Shown here: positions 12,182-57,385 of the stretch, one piece after another | How positions within the stretch are numbered: position 1 is the stretch's first letter | Layout: each line of letters begins with the position of its first letter | Assembly (NCBI GenBank): GCA_963383645.1 | Contig: OY726560.1 | Span: forward strand, 64,479,323-64,543,322 | Direction of reading: 5' to 3' | Source: Muscardinus avellanarius | Taxonomy: Eukaryota > Chordata > Mammalia > Rodentia > Gliridae | DNA: 64,000 nt | Position numbers and translations under genes: made by a program | Notes under the pieces: generated by a model | What the model saw: only the letters and a program-made list of their open reading frames with translations | Told to the model about the DNA's origin: nothing | The model's database searches: none

Positions 12182-12440
12182 GCCAGCCATCCCAGGCTTT
12201 TGCGGGCGGCAGGTTTTGATGCCCATGGAGCGCTGCCTGACTCTTGGCTTTAGAGTGATAATGCTGGCTAGGCTGTCCGCAGACGGACAAAACCAGAGTT
12301 GGGAGCCAGGAGGCCAGAGGCACCTGCTGCTGGGCTGTCGGGCCGGAGGCGGTGCGCGGCGGAGGCGGGCAGGGCGGGCAGGCGCAGGGCGCGGGGCGGG
12401 CAGGCGCGGGGCGGGGGCCGAGCGCAGCTCTGGGCTGGCT

Positions 12441-12538
12441 GCGCGGTCTCGGCGCCCTTGCGCCCTTGCGGAGCTGCGCTGTCTCGGCGCCCTTGCGCCC
12501 TTGCGGAGCTGCGCTGTCTCGGCGCCCTTGCGGAGCGG
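12441..12538 (+). repeat. 35-bp tandem repeat, about 2.8 copies
   Basis: Copies begin at 12441, 12476 and 12511. Each reads gcgctgtctcggcgcccttg and then ends near cggagct. The first copy has one changed base, and the third lacks one of two internal cgcccttg 8-mers. The array ends just before the SBSPON start codon, so it lies in the 5' UTR or core promoter. Confidence 0.92.
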
Positions 12539-12545
12539 AGCCGCG

Positions 12546-46337
<33,792 letters not shown>

Positions 46338-46432
46338 ATCGCCATGTAAATATCTCAAGATGCTTTTGTAAACCTGCTTACTATTGTTCAGTTGTGTTTA
46401 ATGCTTCATGAACCTTTAAGAAACAGTTTGGC

Positions 46433-46852
46433 AAGCCAGGAATGGTGGCGCACACTTGTAATCCTAGCATTTGGGAGGCTGAGACAGGAGGATCAGTTCT
46501 CAGACAGCCTCAGCTACTGTTTAGTGAGGCCCTTTGCAACTCAGCGAGACCGTTTCAAAATAAAAATAGGGCTGAGGGTGTAGCTCAGGTAGAATGCCCC
46601 CGAGTTCCATCCCAGTACTGCAAAACAAAACAAAAAAAGAGCCAGTTCGGCCAGCTGGGAGTTGTAGTACAAGATTTGTAATCCCAGTACAGGAGAATGG
46701 TAGGTTCGCGGCCGGCCTCAGCTGTTTTGAGAGGCCCTCTACAATGTAGTGAGCCTCTGTTTCAAAATCAAGAATAAAAAAGTAGAGCTGAGGATGTAGC
46801 TAGGAGCCAGAATGCCCCTGGGTTCAATCCCTGGCACCACATACAAAACAAA
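46433..46852 (+). repeat. Two tandem SINEs at one repeatedly used target
   Basis: Class A-like 46433-46632 and generic 46653-46848. aaacagtttggc (46421-46432), gccagttcggcc (46641-46652) and aaacagtttggcc (46853-46865) are near-copies of the same target. Confidence 0.85.
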
Positions 46853-47147
46853 AAACAGTTTGGCCAAAATTTCTGGGCACATGTCACTGCTACACACTGA
46901 AGAAGAAAAAGAAAATTTAGAAGTTTAATCCCCCAGGAACACAGTATCGTTGTTTCTGTTTTCGTAAATTAAGGAGCCACCGTACAAGCTCTTGTGATTG
47001 TAGATCCTTAACCTTCCACCTGGTCACCGAATCCATGTGTTTCCTGGAATTACTCTCACTTGGCCCACTTTTTGGTAAGTTTTATTTAAGGGGTAGTCAA
47101 GCTTTGAATCTTGCATTCTTTTCTCTATTCCATAATGTTTTTTTAAT

Positions 47148-47338
47148 TTTTTTTTTTTTTTTCGTTTTTGGTACTGGGGAACAAACCCAAGGCCTTGCAA
47201 ATGGAGATGCTTCTCCAGCTTTTTATTTTTATTTTTGAGACAGTCTCACTAAATCGCCCAGGTTGGCCTCAAACTTAGATCCTCCTGCTTCAGCCTCTCA
47301 AGTACTGGCTCTCCAGACTTGCACCACCACACCTGGCT
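47148..47338 (-). repeat. Old B1-ID SINE
   Basis: Antisense, ID body near ancestral (ccaaggccttgcaaatgg). (CATA)n follows at about 47389-47410. Confidence 0.7.
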
Positions 47339-47535
47339 CCAAAACCTCTTAGCTTCTCACCGAAAATTTAAAAAAGGTGTGTGTGTATACATACATACAT
47401 ACATACATACTTTCATGCATGCATTTCCCATGTATTATTCTATATATTCTGAAATAAACTCAGAAAATTATTCACAAATAATTTTCCACAGGTTGTTTTC
47501 AATTTTAGTAAGTATAATAAAAACCAACAGCTTTG

Positions 47536-47757
47536 AGCCAGGCGTGGTGGCGCACGGTTGTAATCCCAGCGCTTGGAAGGCTGAGACAGGAGGATCGTGT
47601 AAGTTTGAAGCCAGCCTCAGCTACTGAGTGAGGCTCTCAGCAACTTAGTGAGACCCTGTTTTCAAATAAAGTATAAAACAGGTCTGGGAGTATAGCCCGG
47701 AGATAGAAAAGCCCCTGGTTTCCACCCCCAGTACCACACACACACACGCACACACAC
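47536..47757 (+). repeat. Class B SINE with (CA)n tail
   Basis: Sense copy with tctgggagtatagcccggag. Confidence 0.87.
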
Positions 47758-47894
47758 AAAGAATAAAAAAACCAACAGCTTTGCTAAATATATTTCTTGA
47801 AAAAGATTTCTTCAGTAAATTTTCTTCTGATTTGAAAAGTTAATAAAAAGTTCATTTTAAGTCAGTAAGGGTTTCTTTAAGTGTTATAATTTTC

Positions 47895-48090
47895 AGCGGG
47901 GCATGGTGCATACACCTGTAATGCAGAGGCTGAGACGGGAGGAATGTAGGTTTGAGGTCCTTCTTGGCAATGTAGCAAGACCCTCAGCAACTTACCCAAA
48001 ACCCTGTTTCAAAATTATAAAATTAAAAATAAAAAAGGGCTGTGGATGTAGCTTGGAGGCACAATGCCCATGGGTTAAAAAAAAAAAAAG
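47895..48090 (+). repeat. Generic SINE, both halves shortened
   Basis: The right half stops after ccatgggtt and goes straight to the A tail. Confidence 0.7.
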
Positions 48091-48144
48091 TTCTAATTTT
48101 CATGAAGGGGAATCTTGGTATCAATGAAATAAACTTGCTTTAAG

Positions 48145-48359
48145 AATCAAAATTCCATGTGGGGCGTGGTGGCGCATGTTTGTAATCCCCGCGCTTGAGA
48201 GGCGGAGACAGGAGGATCGCGCAGGTTCGTAGCCAGCCGCGCGCGCTGGCTTAGGAGACCCTGTTTCCAAAAATAAAATAGGTCCGGGAGTGTAGCCCGG
48301 AGGTAGAAGGGCTTCCAGGAACCCCAGTACCACCAAAACAAAACAGAACCAAAATTCCA
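48145..48359 (+). repeat. Class C SINE with target duplication
   Basis: aatcaaaattcca (48145-48157) and aaccaaaattcca (48347-48359) flank a full class C copy (ccagccgcgcgcgctggctt; ccaggaaccccagtaccacc). Confidence 0.93.
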
Positions 48360-48805
48360 CCACCATCTATGTCTAAGATCGTTTCCTAGGCTTAAAGCCT
48401 GAAGCTGAATAAAATAATCTGTAAGTTTATTTGGAGTATGCTTACTACTTTTCTTTAGTATACTTTTTTATGTTTGGGGTAGAAAGCAGAAGTATAGATA
48501 ATAAAAGGCAAGGACTTCACTGCAAATGTTATGGTCTCACACACAAGGAGAGAGTGCTCAGGTGCCTTACTTTATGACTGAAGGTCAGTGGGCTGGAGGC
48601 CAAGAGGCATGTTGAAGGGTCCTTGCTGACAAGCCATGGTCTAGTAACCCACCGCAGAGTTCAGCCCAGGCCAGGCTGTCAGGCCTCAGCTTCAGGAAGA
48701 AATCTGACCAAGTCAAAGAGCTAAGCCTGCCTCAGTCGTAGAGCAGGTTTTTAATTCTGGATATTTTCTTTGCAAAACTGAATCTTAAAGTTTAAATCAT
48801 ATAAG

Positions 48806-49226
48806 AGTCGGGCGTGGTGGTGCACATTTGTAATCCCAGCACTCGGGAGGCTGATACCAGAGGATTGTGGTTCGAAGCCTCAGCTACTTAGTGAGGCCCT
48901 CCGCAACTTAGACCCTTTCAAAATAAAGAATAAAAAATAGGACAAGGGGTGTAGCTCGGAGGTTGAATGCGCCTGGGTTCCATCCCCAGACCCGCCCCCC
49001 AAAAAAAAAAAATTATAAGCCGGGCATGGTGGCACACACTTGTAATCCCCGCACTTAGAGGCTGAGACAGGAGGATCGCACAGGTTCAAAGCCAGTCTCA
49101 GCTACTGAGTGAGGCTCTCAGCAACTTAGTGAGACTCTGTTTCCAAATAAAGTATAAAATAGGTCTGGGAGTATAGCCTGGAGGTAGAAAAGCCCCTGGG
49201 TTCCACCCTCAGTACCACAAAAAAAG
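48806..49226 (+). repeat. Class A SINE then class B SINE
   Basis: Class A 48806-48993 (small deletion in the left half) directly followed by class B 49017-49226. Confidence 0.87.
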
Positions 49227-49312
49227 CTAAATCATATAACATTATTTTGGTTTAAGTTGTATCAAATAACTATTCACTAACGTATTACTAAAACACTTAA
49301 AAAATTTTTTTT

Positions 49313-49399
49313 AATTGGGGATTTTTTTACTGAAGATTGAACCCAGGGGTATTCTACCTCTGAGCTACACCCCCAGCCCTCTTCTCTTATTCTGTGTGC

Positions 49400-49430
<31 letters not shown>

Positions 49431-49759
49431 GGGGATGGAACCCATGGGCCTTTTACCTTCAAGCTACACTCCAGCCCTATTTTTTTATTCATTATTTTGA
49501 AACAGGGTCTCACTGGGTTGCAAAGGGCCTATGTAGCTGAGGCTGTCTGCTAACCTTGATCCTCCTGTCTCAGCCTCCCAAATGCTGTGGTTACAAGCGT
49601 GCAGCACTGCATCCAGCTTTTATTCTTTATTCTGAAACAGGGTCTCACCAAGTTGCAGAGGGCCTCATGAAGTAGCTGAGGCTGTCTGCGAACCTGTGAT
49701 CCTCCTGTCTCAGCCTCCCAATTACTAGGATTACAAGTGTGCACCACCATATCTGGCTT
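49313..49759 (-). repeat. Antisense SINE split by another antisense SINE
   Basis: Outer right half 49320-49400 and outer left half 49618-49759. The inner element (about 49401-49617) has a (GT)n-led tail. Confidence 0.8.
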
Positions 49760-50810
49760 TAAAATACGTATTTCTTGTACTTACTATGTAATTACAGAAT
49801 GACAATGGTAAACTTAAAGGGGATAGAAAACTCTCCAATATTTAATACTGACAATAGCAGTATTTCTGACTATATACTGATTTAACTGCCAAAATTATTA
49901 TATGGAAAATTTAATTCTTCAGAAATTAATAATAAGAAATCGAACTCTCATCAAGGCTAGCAACTTGATTCAGTATTAACATCTTAAGCCTATTTTTAAC
50001 ATTTGTAAAGAAGGATTTTCAAAGATCTGAGTACTTTTCAAATGTTACTTAAAATTTTTATAACAGTAAATAAACTTTTTTGTCACAGTTATAAAAGCTC
50101 TTCACTTGTTTGACTAAAATAAATAAATAAAAAACAAAAATAAACCCAAAATTCGGGACTGGTTAGAAAATGAATAAAATTTTACCCAAAGCAAAAGAAA
50201 ATAAAAAATCCTTCAGAATCTACAAGTATGGCTGAATGACTATCAACAGCAATACAGCTATGGTGGGTTTATGGTTTCAACATGGATTATAACCTTGAAC
50301 ATGATTGAGTTGTGCGAAATAGATTTTCACCATATGCATTTAATTTCTGGTTACATGACCACTAATTATTTTCATATTTAAGTTCTATTTTTGTTATTTC
50401 TATTCTTGGGAAAATTTCATGGGCTAGAAGGTTATTAAATAATGGTTTTGGAAAGCTTGTTATTAATTCTAGCAAAGCCCTAGGAAACAGCTCAGAACTG
50501 AAACATGTAGCCCAAGTGATTAATGAAGAACTAAAAGTTTTTATTTTCAAAGTTAAAGATCAAAGAATCTAGAGAACTCTTGGCATTCTTTTTAATAAGC
50601 ACCTTAGTAACCATTAGGGGCCTTTCTGCAGGCACCCTATGATTTATGGACTCAAAATCACTTATTAGACTGATTTTCAAAAGTGCATTTGGAATGTGAG
50701 TTGAACAAAAAATAAATATGCCCATCAGGAAAGGAATTAGGGATAATGATTATTTTAAAAAGAGAGAAAAAGAGTAGAGAAAGGAACAAGATGAATTATA
50801 ATTGCACACT

Positions 50811-50900
50811 CATTTTTTAAAGTTTATTGGTGCATCATTATACATAACAGTGGCATTGTTACCTATTTGTGCATGTATATAACATAATTTGGGAATGAAA
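50811..50900 (-). mobile_element. LINE-1 3' end fragment
   Basis: agtttattggtgcatcatta resembles ttttattggtgcattatagt beside the L1 ORF2 fragment near 22,625, so I read it as the same 3' UTR. No coding part. Confidence 0.55.
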
Positions 50901-51408
50901 CTGAGCAAATTATGCTATGTGTACCAGTCTCTTTTAATACTCTTGCTTTGGTTGTTTTTATTTGGGAGTGTCATTGAAGGTTTATACAAACAATTGCAAA
51001 CTGACTTAGAAAGCAAGGCCTGGGCGCTCTGAGGATTAAGCAATCATGATGAGTACTGAAAGAAGAATGAACTTGGAGGCTTCAGTGACCAATACTCATA
51101 TCTCCCCTCTCTTCTCCCTAAACCTCATATTATTACATGACTTATAAGAGAGAGAAAGTCCATAAACAGAGAAAAGTGTTAGGCAAAGCCAGCCCAGTGA
51201 TTCTGGAGAATTTCTTTGAGGTTGGAAAGCAAATGAGATTCTACTGATGGATGGAGGGACCCTGCCCTCCAAGCATATAAAAAATTCTTCAGAGTGAGGA
51301 GGTCCAATGAACACAAGAATTAAAAAATCTCCTCTCCTAGAAATAAACCTGTGAAACTTAAAAGTCAAGGGTAAAGAACCTGAACATGAAGGGTGGGAGG
51401 ACAGGGCA

Positions 51409-51585
51409 GCCAGGTGTTCTGGCGCACACCTGTAATCCCAGAATTTGGGAGGCTGAGACAGGAGGGTTGCAAGTTCGAGGACAGCCTCGGCAATATAGTT
51501 AAGACTCAGCAATCTAGAGTGAGATTCAGTTTCAAAAAAACTAAAAGGGTGGGGTATGGCTGGGAGGTAGACTGTCTCTAAAAAA
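51409..51585 (+). repeat. Generic SINE, right half cut short
   Basis: Sense dimer ending after ggtagactgtc. A 191-codon - strand frame across this area is partly antisense SINE and is not a gene. Confidence 0.7.
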
Positions 51586-51919
51586 GGAAGGTCAGGAGGG
51601 AGGAAATAAAGCATCGAGAGAGATGTACCGAGATGACTTCTAAAGGAATAGGAGTCCCCGTGAGAAGACAAGTCTCATCAGCGTCAGTGGGTGTTTACAC
51701 CCTAAGCCTCCAAGCTATGAGGGGAAATAAATTGGAAACTAGAATTCTATATCCCATGGCTAATAAAGTGTGAAAACAAGAAACAGACTTTCAGAGATAC
51801 AAGGGCTCTGAAGCCTTATTGAAAAGTTCTACTTTTCCCCAGAAAGTAAATTTTAGAGAGAGAGAGAGAAATTAGAAGGCAAAATATAAGGAAGTTAGAG
51901 GGTCAAAAAGATCTAACAT

Positions 51920-52110
51920 AGCCAGGTGTGGTGGCATAGGCCTGTGATCCCAGTACTTGGGAGGGTGAGACAGGAAGAGCACAGGTTCAAGGACAGCCTC
52001 AGCAATGTAGTGAGACCCTGTTTCAAAGCAAAAAATAAAAAGGCTAGGGGTATAGCTTAGAGGTACAACACCCCTTGGGTCAGTGCAATCCCTAGTAAAA
52101 CACACACACA
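51920..52110 (+). repeat. Generic B1-ID SINE
   Basis: Sense dimer with a short (CA) tail. Confidence 0.8.
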
Positions 52111-52245
52111 TACACACATACTCCAACACCTGAAACTGTGAGTTCTTGAATACCTGAGTGCCTCATTCATTAATTTTCTTTAAAAAATGGTCCACACCAA
52201 GGCACATTATCATGAAATTACGGGCCACCAGATACATGGAAGAAT

Positions 52246-52724
52246 GCCGGGTGTGGTGGCGCACACTTGTAATCCCAGTATTTGGGAGGTTGAAACAGGA
52301 TCGTGGGTTCTTGGCCAGTCTCATCTACTTAGGGAGGCCTTCTGCAACTTAGTGAGACCCTGTTTCAAAATAATGAATACAAAATAGGGCTGGAGGTGAA
52401 CCTCAGAGGTAGAATACCCCTGGGTTCAATCCCAGTACCAAAGGGGGTCGGGAATACATGAGAGAATCTAAGTCTTCCAAGAGGAAAAAGTAGGACATAT
52501 GTAAAGGATCAGTAACTCGGTATCAGAGCTAGGTACAGCAGTGCATGCCTACAATCTCTATACTTGGGAGGCTCAGAAAGGAGGATCTCAGTTTCGAGGG
52601 CAGTTTCAGCTACTCAGTGAGATCCTGTTTCAAAAATTTTAAGAGCTGGAGGTATAGCTCAGAGGTAGAATGCTCAGGTTTCAATCCCCAGTACCCTCCC
52701 GCAAAAAAAAAAAAAAAAAAAAAA
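52246..52724 (+). repeat. Two sense SINEs
   Basis: Dimers 52246-52441 and 52529-52724, the second with a long A tail. Confidence 0.8.
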
Positions 52725-52904
52725 GTGTTATTTTTACATCCTCTCAGGTATTTCCCTGTCCAGTCCTGGAATGTGAGGCTTTCCAGACACCCTGGCATAT
52801 ACATGAGAACCCAAATTCACTTGTGCTTCTCCCCCCAGGCCTTTTGGTTTGTTTGTTGTTTGCTCCATCCCCTATCCCTGGATCCAGTTAGCCTATCTTT
52901 ATTT

Positions 52905-53184
52905 TTATTTACTTATTTTTTCGGTACTGAAGATGGAACCCAGGGGGCATTCTACCTCCGTGCTATACCCCCAGCCCCCCCCCCCTTTTTTTTTGGTGGT
53001 ACTGGGGTTCCTGGAATCCCTTCTACCTCTGGGCTACACTCCCAGACCTATTTTTAATTTTTTATTTGGAAACAGGGTCTGAGTTGCAGAGGGCCTAAGT
53101 AGTTGAGGTTGTATGTGAACCAAGATCCTCCTATCTCGGCCTCCCAAATGCTGGGATTATAAGCATGGGCCATCACACCTGGAC
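52905..53184 (-). repeat. Hybrid of a generic and a class C SINE
   Basis: A generic right half (52905-52985) is followed by only the right half and linker of a class C copy (52990-53079), then a generic left half (53080-53184). Confidence 0.75.
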
Positions 53185-53247
53185 AGGTAGCCTTTTTTTA
53201 TGTTTTTTTTTTGGGGGGGGTGTAGCCTTTTTTTAAATGGATAACTT

Positions 53248-53449
53248 TGACAAGTGTGGTAGCACACGTCTATAATCTTATTATTTGGGAGGCTGAGACA
53301 AGAGGATCGCAGGTTTGAAAACAGTCTCAGCAAGTAGTGAGACTCTCATCAACCTGGTGAGATAATGCTTCAAAATAATAATAAAAGTAAATCAGGCTTT
53401 GGTGTAGCTTTTAGGTAGAATGCCCCTGGATTCAATTCCCAGTGCAAAA
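53248..53449 (+). repeat. Generic B1-ID SINE
   Basis: Sense dimer. Confidence 0.75.
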
Positions 53450-53697
53450 AGAAAAAAGAAAAAAGAGATTTTGACAATCATTTAAGAGATGAAACAAAGG
53501 CAAACTTCTGAGTTGAACCTCAAGGAACAACCAGGTCAAAATGCAAAACCATATTTTTCAGACAAGATCTGTGCTAAACACTTTGGCATGGCCAAGCTAT
53601 ACCAAGAACGCAGATGGCTCCTCTGTTGCCACAGCAACTGCCCAATTGGGGGATGGTAGGTGGGCAAGCACAACACTAAAACTTAATAGGTTTTCAG

Positions 53698-54108
53698 CCC
53701 CATCGTAGTAGCCCAGGGTCTGTAATCCTAGCTACCTGGGAGGCTAAGGCAGGAGGATTATAAATTGGTGGCCAGCCTGGCAATTTGGCAAGATCATCTC
53801 AAGATAAAATAAAAGGGCTGGGGGTGTATGTAGGTCAGTGGTAGAATCCCCAATATCACAAAATACTACTAATAGTGATTAAAAAAATAAGCTTTCTTCA
53901 CTAAGCACTCCACGGGTACTTCTAAGTTTTTGTGATCTTAATGATTGTTTCCAAGTCTCTAGGCATGGTGACCACACCTGTAAAAGGAGAAAAGTTCAAG
54001 GTAAGCCTTGCCAATACAGCAGGGCCCTGTTTCAAAATAAAAAATTAAAAGGACTAGGGTATAGCTGGGAGATAGAATGCCTCTGGGCCCAATCCCCAGA
54101 ACCCAAAC
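53698..54108 (+). repeat. Two old sense SINEs
   Basis: Diverged dimers 53698-53866 and 53959-54108. Confidence 0.65.
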
Positions 54109-54189
54109 TACAACAAAAGACATTCACTGTTGGGACAGGTCACTGGAGCACCCTATGCAGTTGTTCCTGGTGACATCACCCTACATAAC

Positions 54190-54379
54190 ATTTCTTTTTT
54201 GTGGGTGTGGGGATGGAACCCAGGGGCATTTAACCTCGGAGCTACACCCCCTGCCCTTTTTTTATTCTTTATTTTGAAACAGGATCTAAGATGTGGAGGG
54301 CCTAAGTAGCTGAGGGTGGCCCAGGAACCCATACTCTGGTCACAGCTCAGATTACAAGTGTGCACCACTATGCCTGGCT
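54190..54379 (-). repeat. Class A SINE
   Basis: Antisense copy with tgtgggtgtggggatgg lead. Confidence 0.78.
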
Positions 54380-54426
54380 TACTTGACATTTTTAAATGAC
54401 TACATTTTAGAAATACAGGGTAGGGA

Positions 54427-54650
54427 GTTGGGGATGTGGCCGAGTGGTAGAGCACTTGTCTTTCATATTCAGGGCTCATTTAAATCCCCAATACTGCAAA
54501 TAAAATAAAATATTTTTTGGTATTTTTTTATTTGGAAACAGGGTCTCTTACACCAGCGCGGCTGGCTTCGAACCTGCGCGATCCTCCTGTCTCCGCCTCC
54601 CAAGCGCGGGGATTACAAGTGTGCGCCACCACGCCCGGCAAAATAAAATC
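54427..54650. repeat. ID monomer with a class C SINE in its tail
   Basis: Sense ID 54427-54500. The aaataaaataaaat tail is interrupted by an antisense, 3'-truncated class C copy (54511-54640), after which the tail resumes as aaaataaaat. Confidence 0.82.
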
Positions 54651-55097
54651 TTTTAAAAAGAGAGAAATAAAGGGTAGGTTAGTGGTTGCCAGGGAATGGG
54701 GGAGGACACAGGAAGAATGTGTAGTTTATAATAAAAAGCAACAACTTAAGGGATTCTCATGTTAATAGCTGTTTGGGATCTTTGCCTCTGGTGGTAAAGA
54801 AATAAACGAATGATAGAACCGTTTAGCACTAACTTCAAACTGGGAAATATGAATAAGATGGTTGGGTTGAATTAGTAACAATTTCCTCAAGGTGACATAC
54901 TATTTAGTTTTATAAAATATTAATGCTGGGTGGGGAGGGATTGGGGGGGCAGGGCAAAGCACACTTGGGACAATTACATGTGAATCTGTAACTATTAAAG
55001 ATCTAATTTAAAATGCAATTCAGAAAATTCACACTGGAGATGAGAATGATTTGGGAATATGCCACTCAATTTACTATGATCATATCCCCCTCCCCCA

Positions 55098-55266
55098 ACC
55101 AAAGGATACTTGAGATTGAACCCAGGGTTGCTCTACCACTGAACTATATCCTCAACCCTTTGAGACAGGTTCTTGCTAATTTGCTGAAACTGGCCTTGAA
55201 CTTATGATTCTCCTGTCTCAGCCTCAAGTCACTGAGATTACAGGAGAATATAACATTGCACCTGAC
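55098..55266 (-). repeat. Old SINE
   Basis: Antisense, short linker. Confidence 0.65.
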
Positions 55267-55340
55267 CTATAATTTTCTATGTATCCACAAGATGAAAAGA
55301 TTATATTCAAATAAATCTAAAATAGCTTTAAACTTAACTT

Positions 55341-55523
55341 GTGTGTGGTACTGGGTACTGAGCCCAGGGACATTCTCTGAGATATACCCCCAGATCTATC
55401 TTATTTTGAAACAAGGTCTCCCTAGGTTGCTGAGTCTATATGCTGAGACTCTCTAGAACCTGTCACCCTCCTGTCTCAGCCTCCCAAGTACTGGGATTAC
55501 AGGCATGTCCACCATACTTGGCT
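55341..55523 (-). repeat. Generic B1-ID SINE
   Basis: Antisense dimer. Confidence 0.72.
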
Positions 55524-56119
55524 TAAAATAGCTTTAAAGTAAAATTTTCATGAAAAAAGTTCCATACCGTAACTGACAGTTTTTTAAGTGGTATGTGAAA
55601 CATCATCTTACCATTAATGGCAAATTTGACTTGATAATTTGTGGTACGTGTTCAGAATAAGGAGGTTGACTTACAAGTATGTTTGACCATGATGCCAGGT
55701 TTGGAACTAATTATCAATGTCTTAATGACAATATCTGCTCGTGTAACAGGACAGATTGAGTCAGGGAGTATACAGTAACATACAGAACAACCTAAGTTCA
55801 GGAACAATGGCAAATCAATGTATTGAACTTTAATAGAAAATGAAAATTACAAAATACTACATATATATTTTCATGCAAATACTTCAATATTTTAACATTT
55901 TTCACTCACTAAATAAGACAACTCAAAATGGTGAAATACTTATTAGTCTGATTATAATAAAACCTGTACATTGTTGAAAACTCAAAACTGTCTAGGACAA
56001 CACCATGTCTGACCTTGCTTATGAACCTATACATTTGTCAAGATAATGGTTAATATACTACATTTAAGCATTTATACAATACTATTTATGTCCAGTATTT
56101 GAGATACATTAAAATTATT

Positions 56120-56302
56120 TATTTGCAGTATCGGGGATGAAACCCAGGGACATTCTACCTCTAAGCTACACTCCCAGCCCTATTTTACTTTTATTTGGAA
56201 ATAGGGTTTCATTAAGTTTCTGAGGGTGGCTATGAACCTGTGATCCTCTTGCCTCAGCCTCCCAAGTACTGGAATTACAAGCATGCGGAACCATGCCTGG
56301 CT
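56120..56302 (-). repeat. SINE in probable TERF1 3' UTR
   Basis: Diverged dimer, sense with respect to TERF1. Confidence 0.75.
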
Positions 56303-56705
56303 CAGTATTTGCTACATTAAATCAAAGTGTCACAGAGAAGCTGGTAACAGGTTATAAACAAGCTCTTATTTGAAATGATGTTTGGTGGAGGGTTTTTTTT
56401 TTTTAACACAAAGTGAAGTTGTGGTTATTCATGTGAACAGTACAAATTTTGCATGTAGATATTACTCTTTTCAAGTTTTTTTCCTTTATATGAAACTACT
56501 GAAAAACTAAAGCATGCAAAAATTCAGATTACTTTGTATGCTTATTATTCTATTAGTAATTATCTTAGTAATTAAAGAGTATAAACTAAGGAACATCAAG
56601 TTCATAATCAAGTCATATCTAATATTATTCAATTATTACAAAAATTGACTTATAAAGTTGGCCTATAGCCAGAAGAGATAAAAAGCTTTTTTCTCCCTCT
56701 TGTCA

Positions 56706-56911
56706 GTTTTTTTTTTTTTTTTTTTGGTGGCACTGGGGATGGAACTCAGGGGCATTCTACCTCCGAGCTATACTCCCAGCCCAAATTTTTATACTTTATT
56801 TTGAAACAGGGTCTGAGATGCAAAGGGCCTCACTAAGTAGTAGCTGAGGCTGTCCTCGAACCATGATCTTCTGGTCTCAGCCTCCCAAATGCGGGAGCCA
56901 CCACACTCAAC
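56706..56911 (-). repeat. SINE in probable TERF1 3' UTR
   Basis: Dimer with a T23-like lead on the + strand, that is an A tail in the TERF1 sense. Confidence 0.8.
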
Positions 56912-57009
56912 TTGTCAGGTTTTTAATATTTTATTAAAACAGGCCTGGGAGGAAATATAGGATATAGTATGAGTTTAACATATTTACATTTTATCAAAAT
57001 AAATTATTT

Positions 57010-57217
57010 TTGTTGTTTTTGCAGTATTGGGGAATGGAACTCAGGGGCATTCTCCCTCTGAGCTACAGCCCTAGCCCTATTTTTTATTCTTTATTTTGTA
57101 ACAAGGTATCACTGAGTTGCAGATGATCTAAGTAGCTGAGGCTGTCCACAAATAGGGATCCTTCTGTCTCAGTCTCTCAAATGCTGGGATTACAAGCATG
57201 CGCAACCATGCTCAGCT
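57010..57217 (-). repeat. SINE in probable TERF1 3' UTR
   Basis: Dimer about 170 bp past the TERF1 stop codon. Confidence 0.8.
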
Positions 57218-57385
57218 AAAATAAGGTTCTTGAAGAATAAAATGACATATAATTTTACTATCTAGCACAAAACTAAAACTCACAGAAAAGTAATGCTTTA
57301 AACAAAAATTTTAAGGTATATCAGTGACCAGTAAGTTTGAAACAAAATGTATAACTGCCCTTTTATCAAGCTTCAGGAAATACAT

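Larger units (their letters stand above)
1..12330. other. Intergenic region upstream of SBSPON
   Basis: No open frame here resembles a known protein, and the longer frames all fall in SINEs or simple repeats. About half is B1-ID SINE, listed below. The non-repeat blocks (about 860-1100, 2590-3240, 3845-4400, 4610-5190, 7080-7500, 7955-8870, 9555-9825, 10110-10600, 11495-11765) show no recognisable exon. Confidence 0.7.
46338..55828. other. SBSPON 3' UTR and intergenic flank to TERF1
   Basis: No coding exon recognised. Unique blocks include 46866-47147, 48360-48805, 49760-50810, 50900-51405, 51590-51915, 53450-53695, 54640-55095 and 55525-55828; the remainder is SINE. The SBSPON poly(A) site must lie somewhere in the left part. 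Confidence 0.6.
55829..57385 (-). other. TERF1: Probable TERF1 3' UTR
   Basis: Follows the TERF1 stop codon on the - strand. The blocks 55525-56115, 56305-56700 and 57218-57385 are AT-rich unique DNA. A candidate poly(A) signal ATTAAA reads on the - strand at 55829-55834. Three SINEs inside are in the same orientation as TERF1. The end is a guess from that signal; other sites are possible. Confidence 0.5.

Noticed and set aside
51096..51671. 191-codon - strand frame
   Set aside because: The middle is the reverse of a B1-ID SINE, and the rest shows no known protein or splice context.
52545..53057. 170-codon + strand frame
   Set aside because: Starts in one SINE and ends in another, with unique DNA between; no domain seen.
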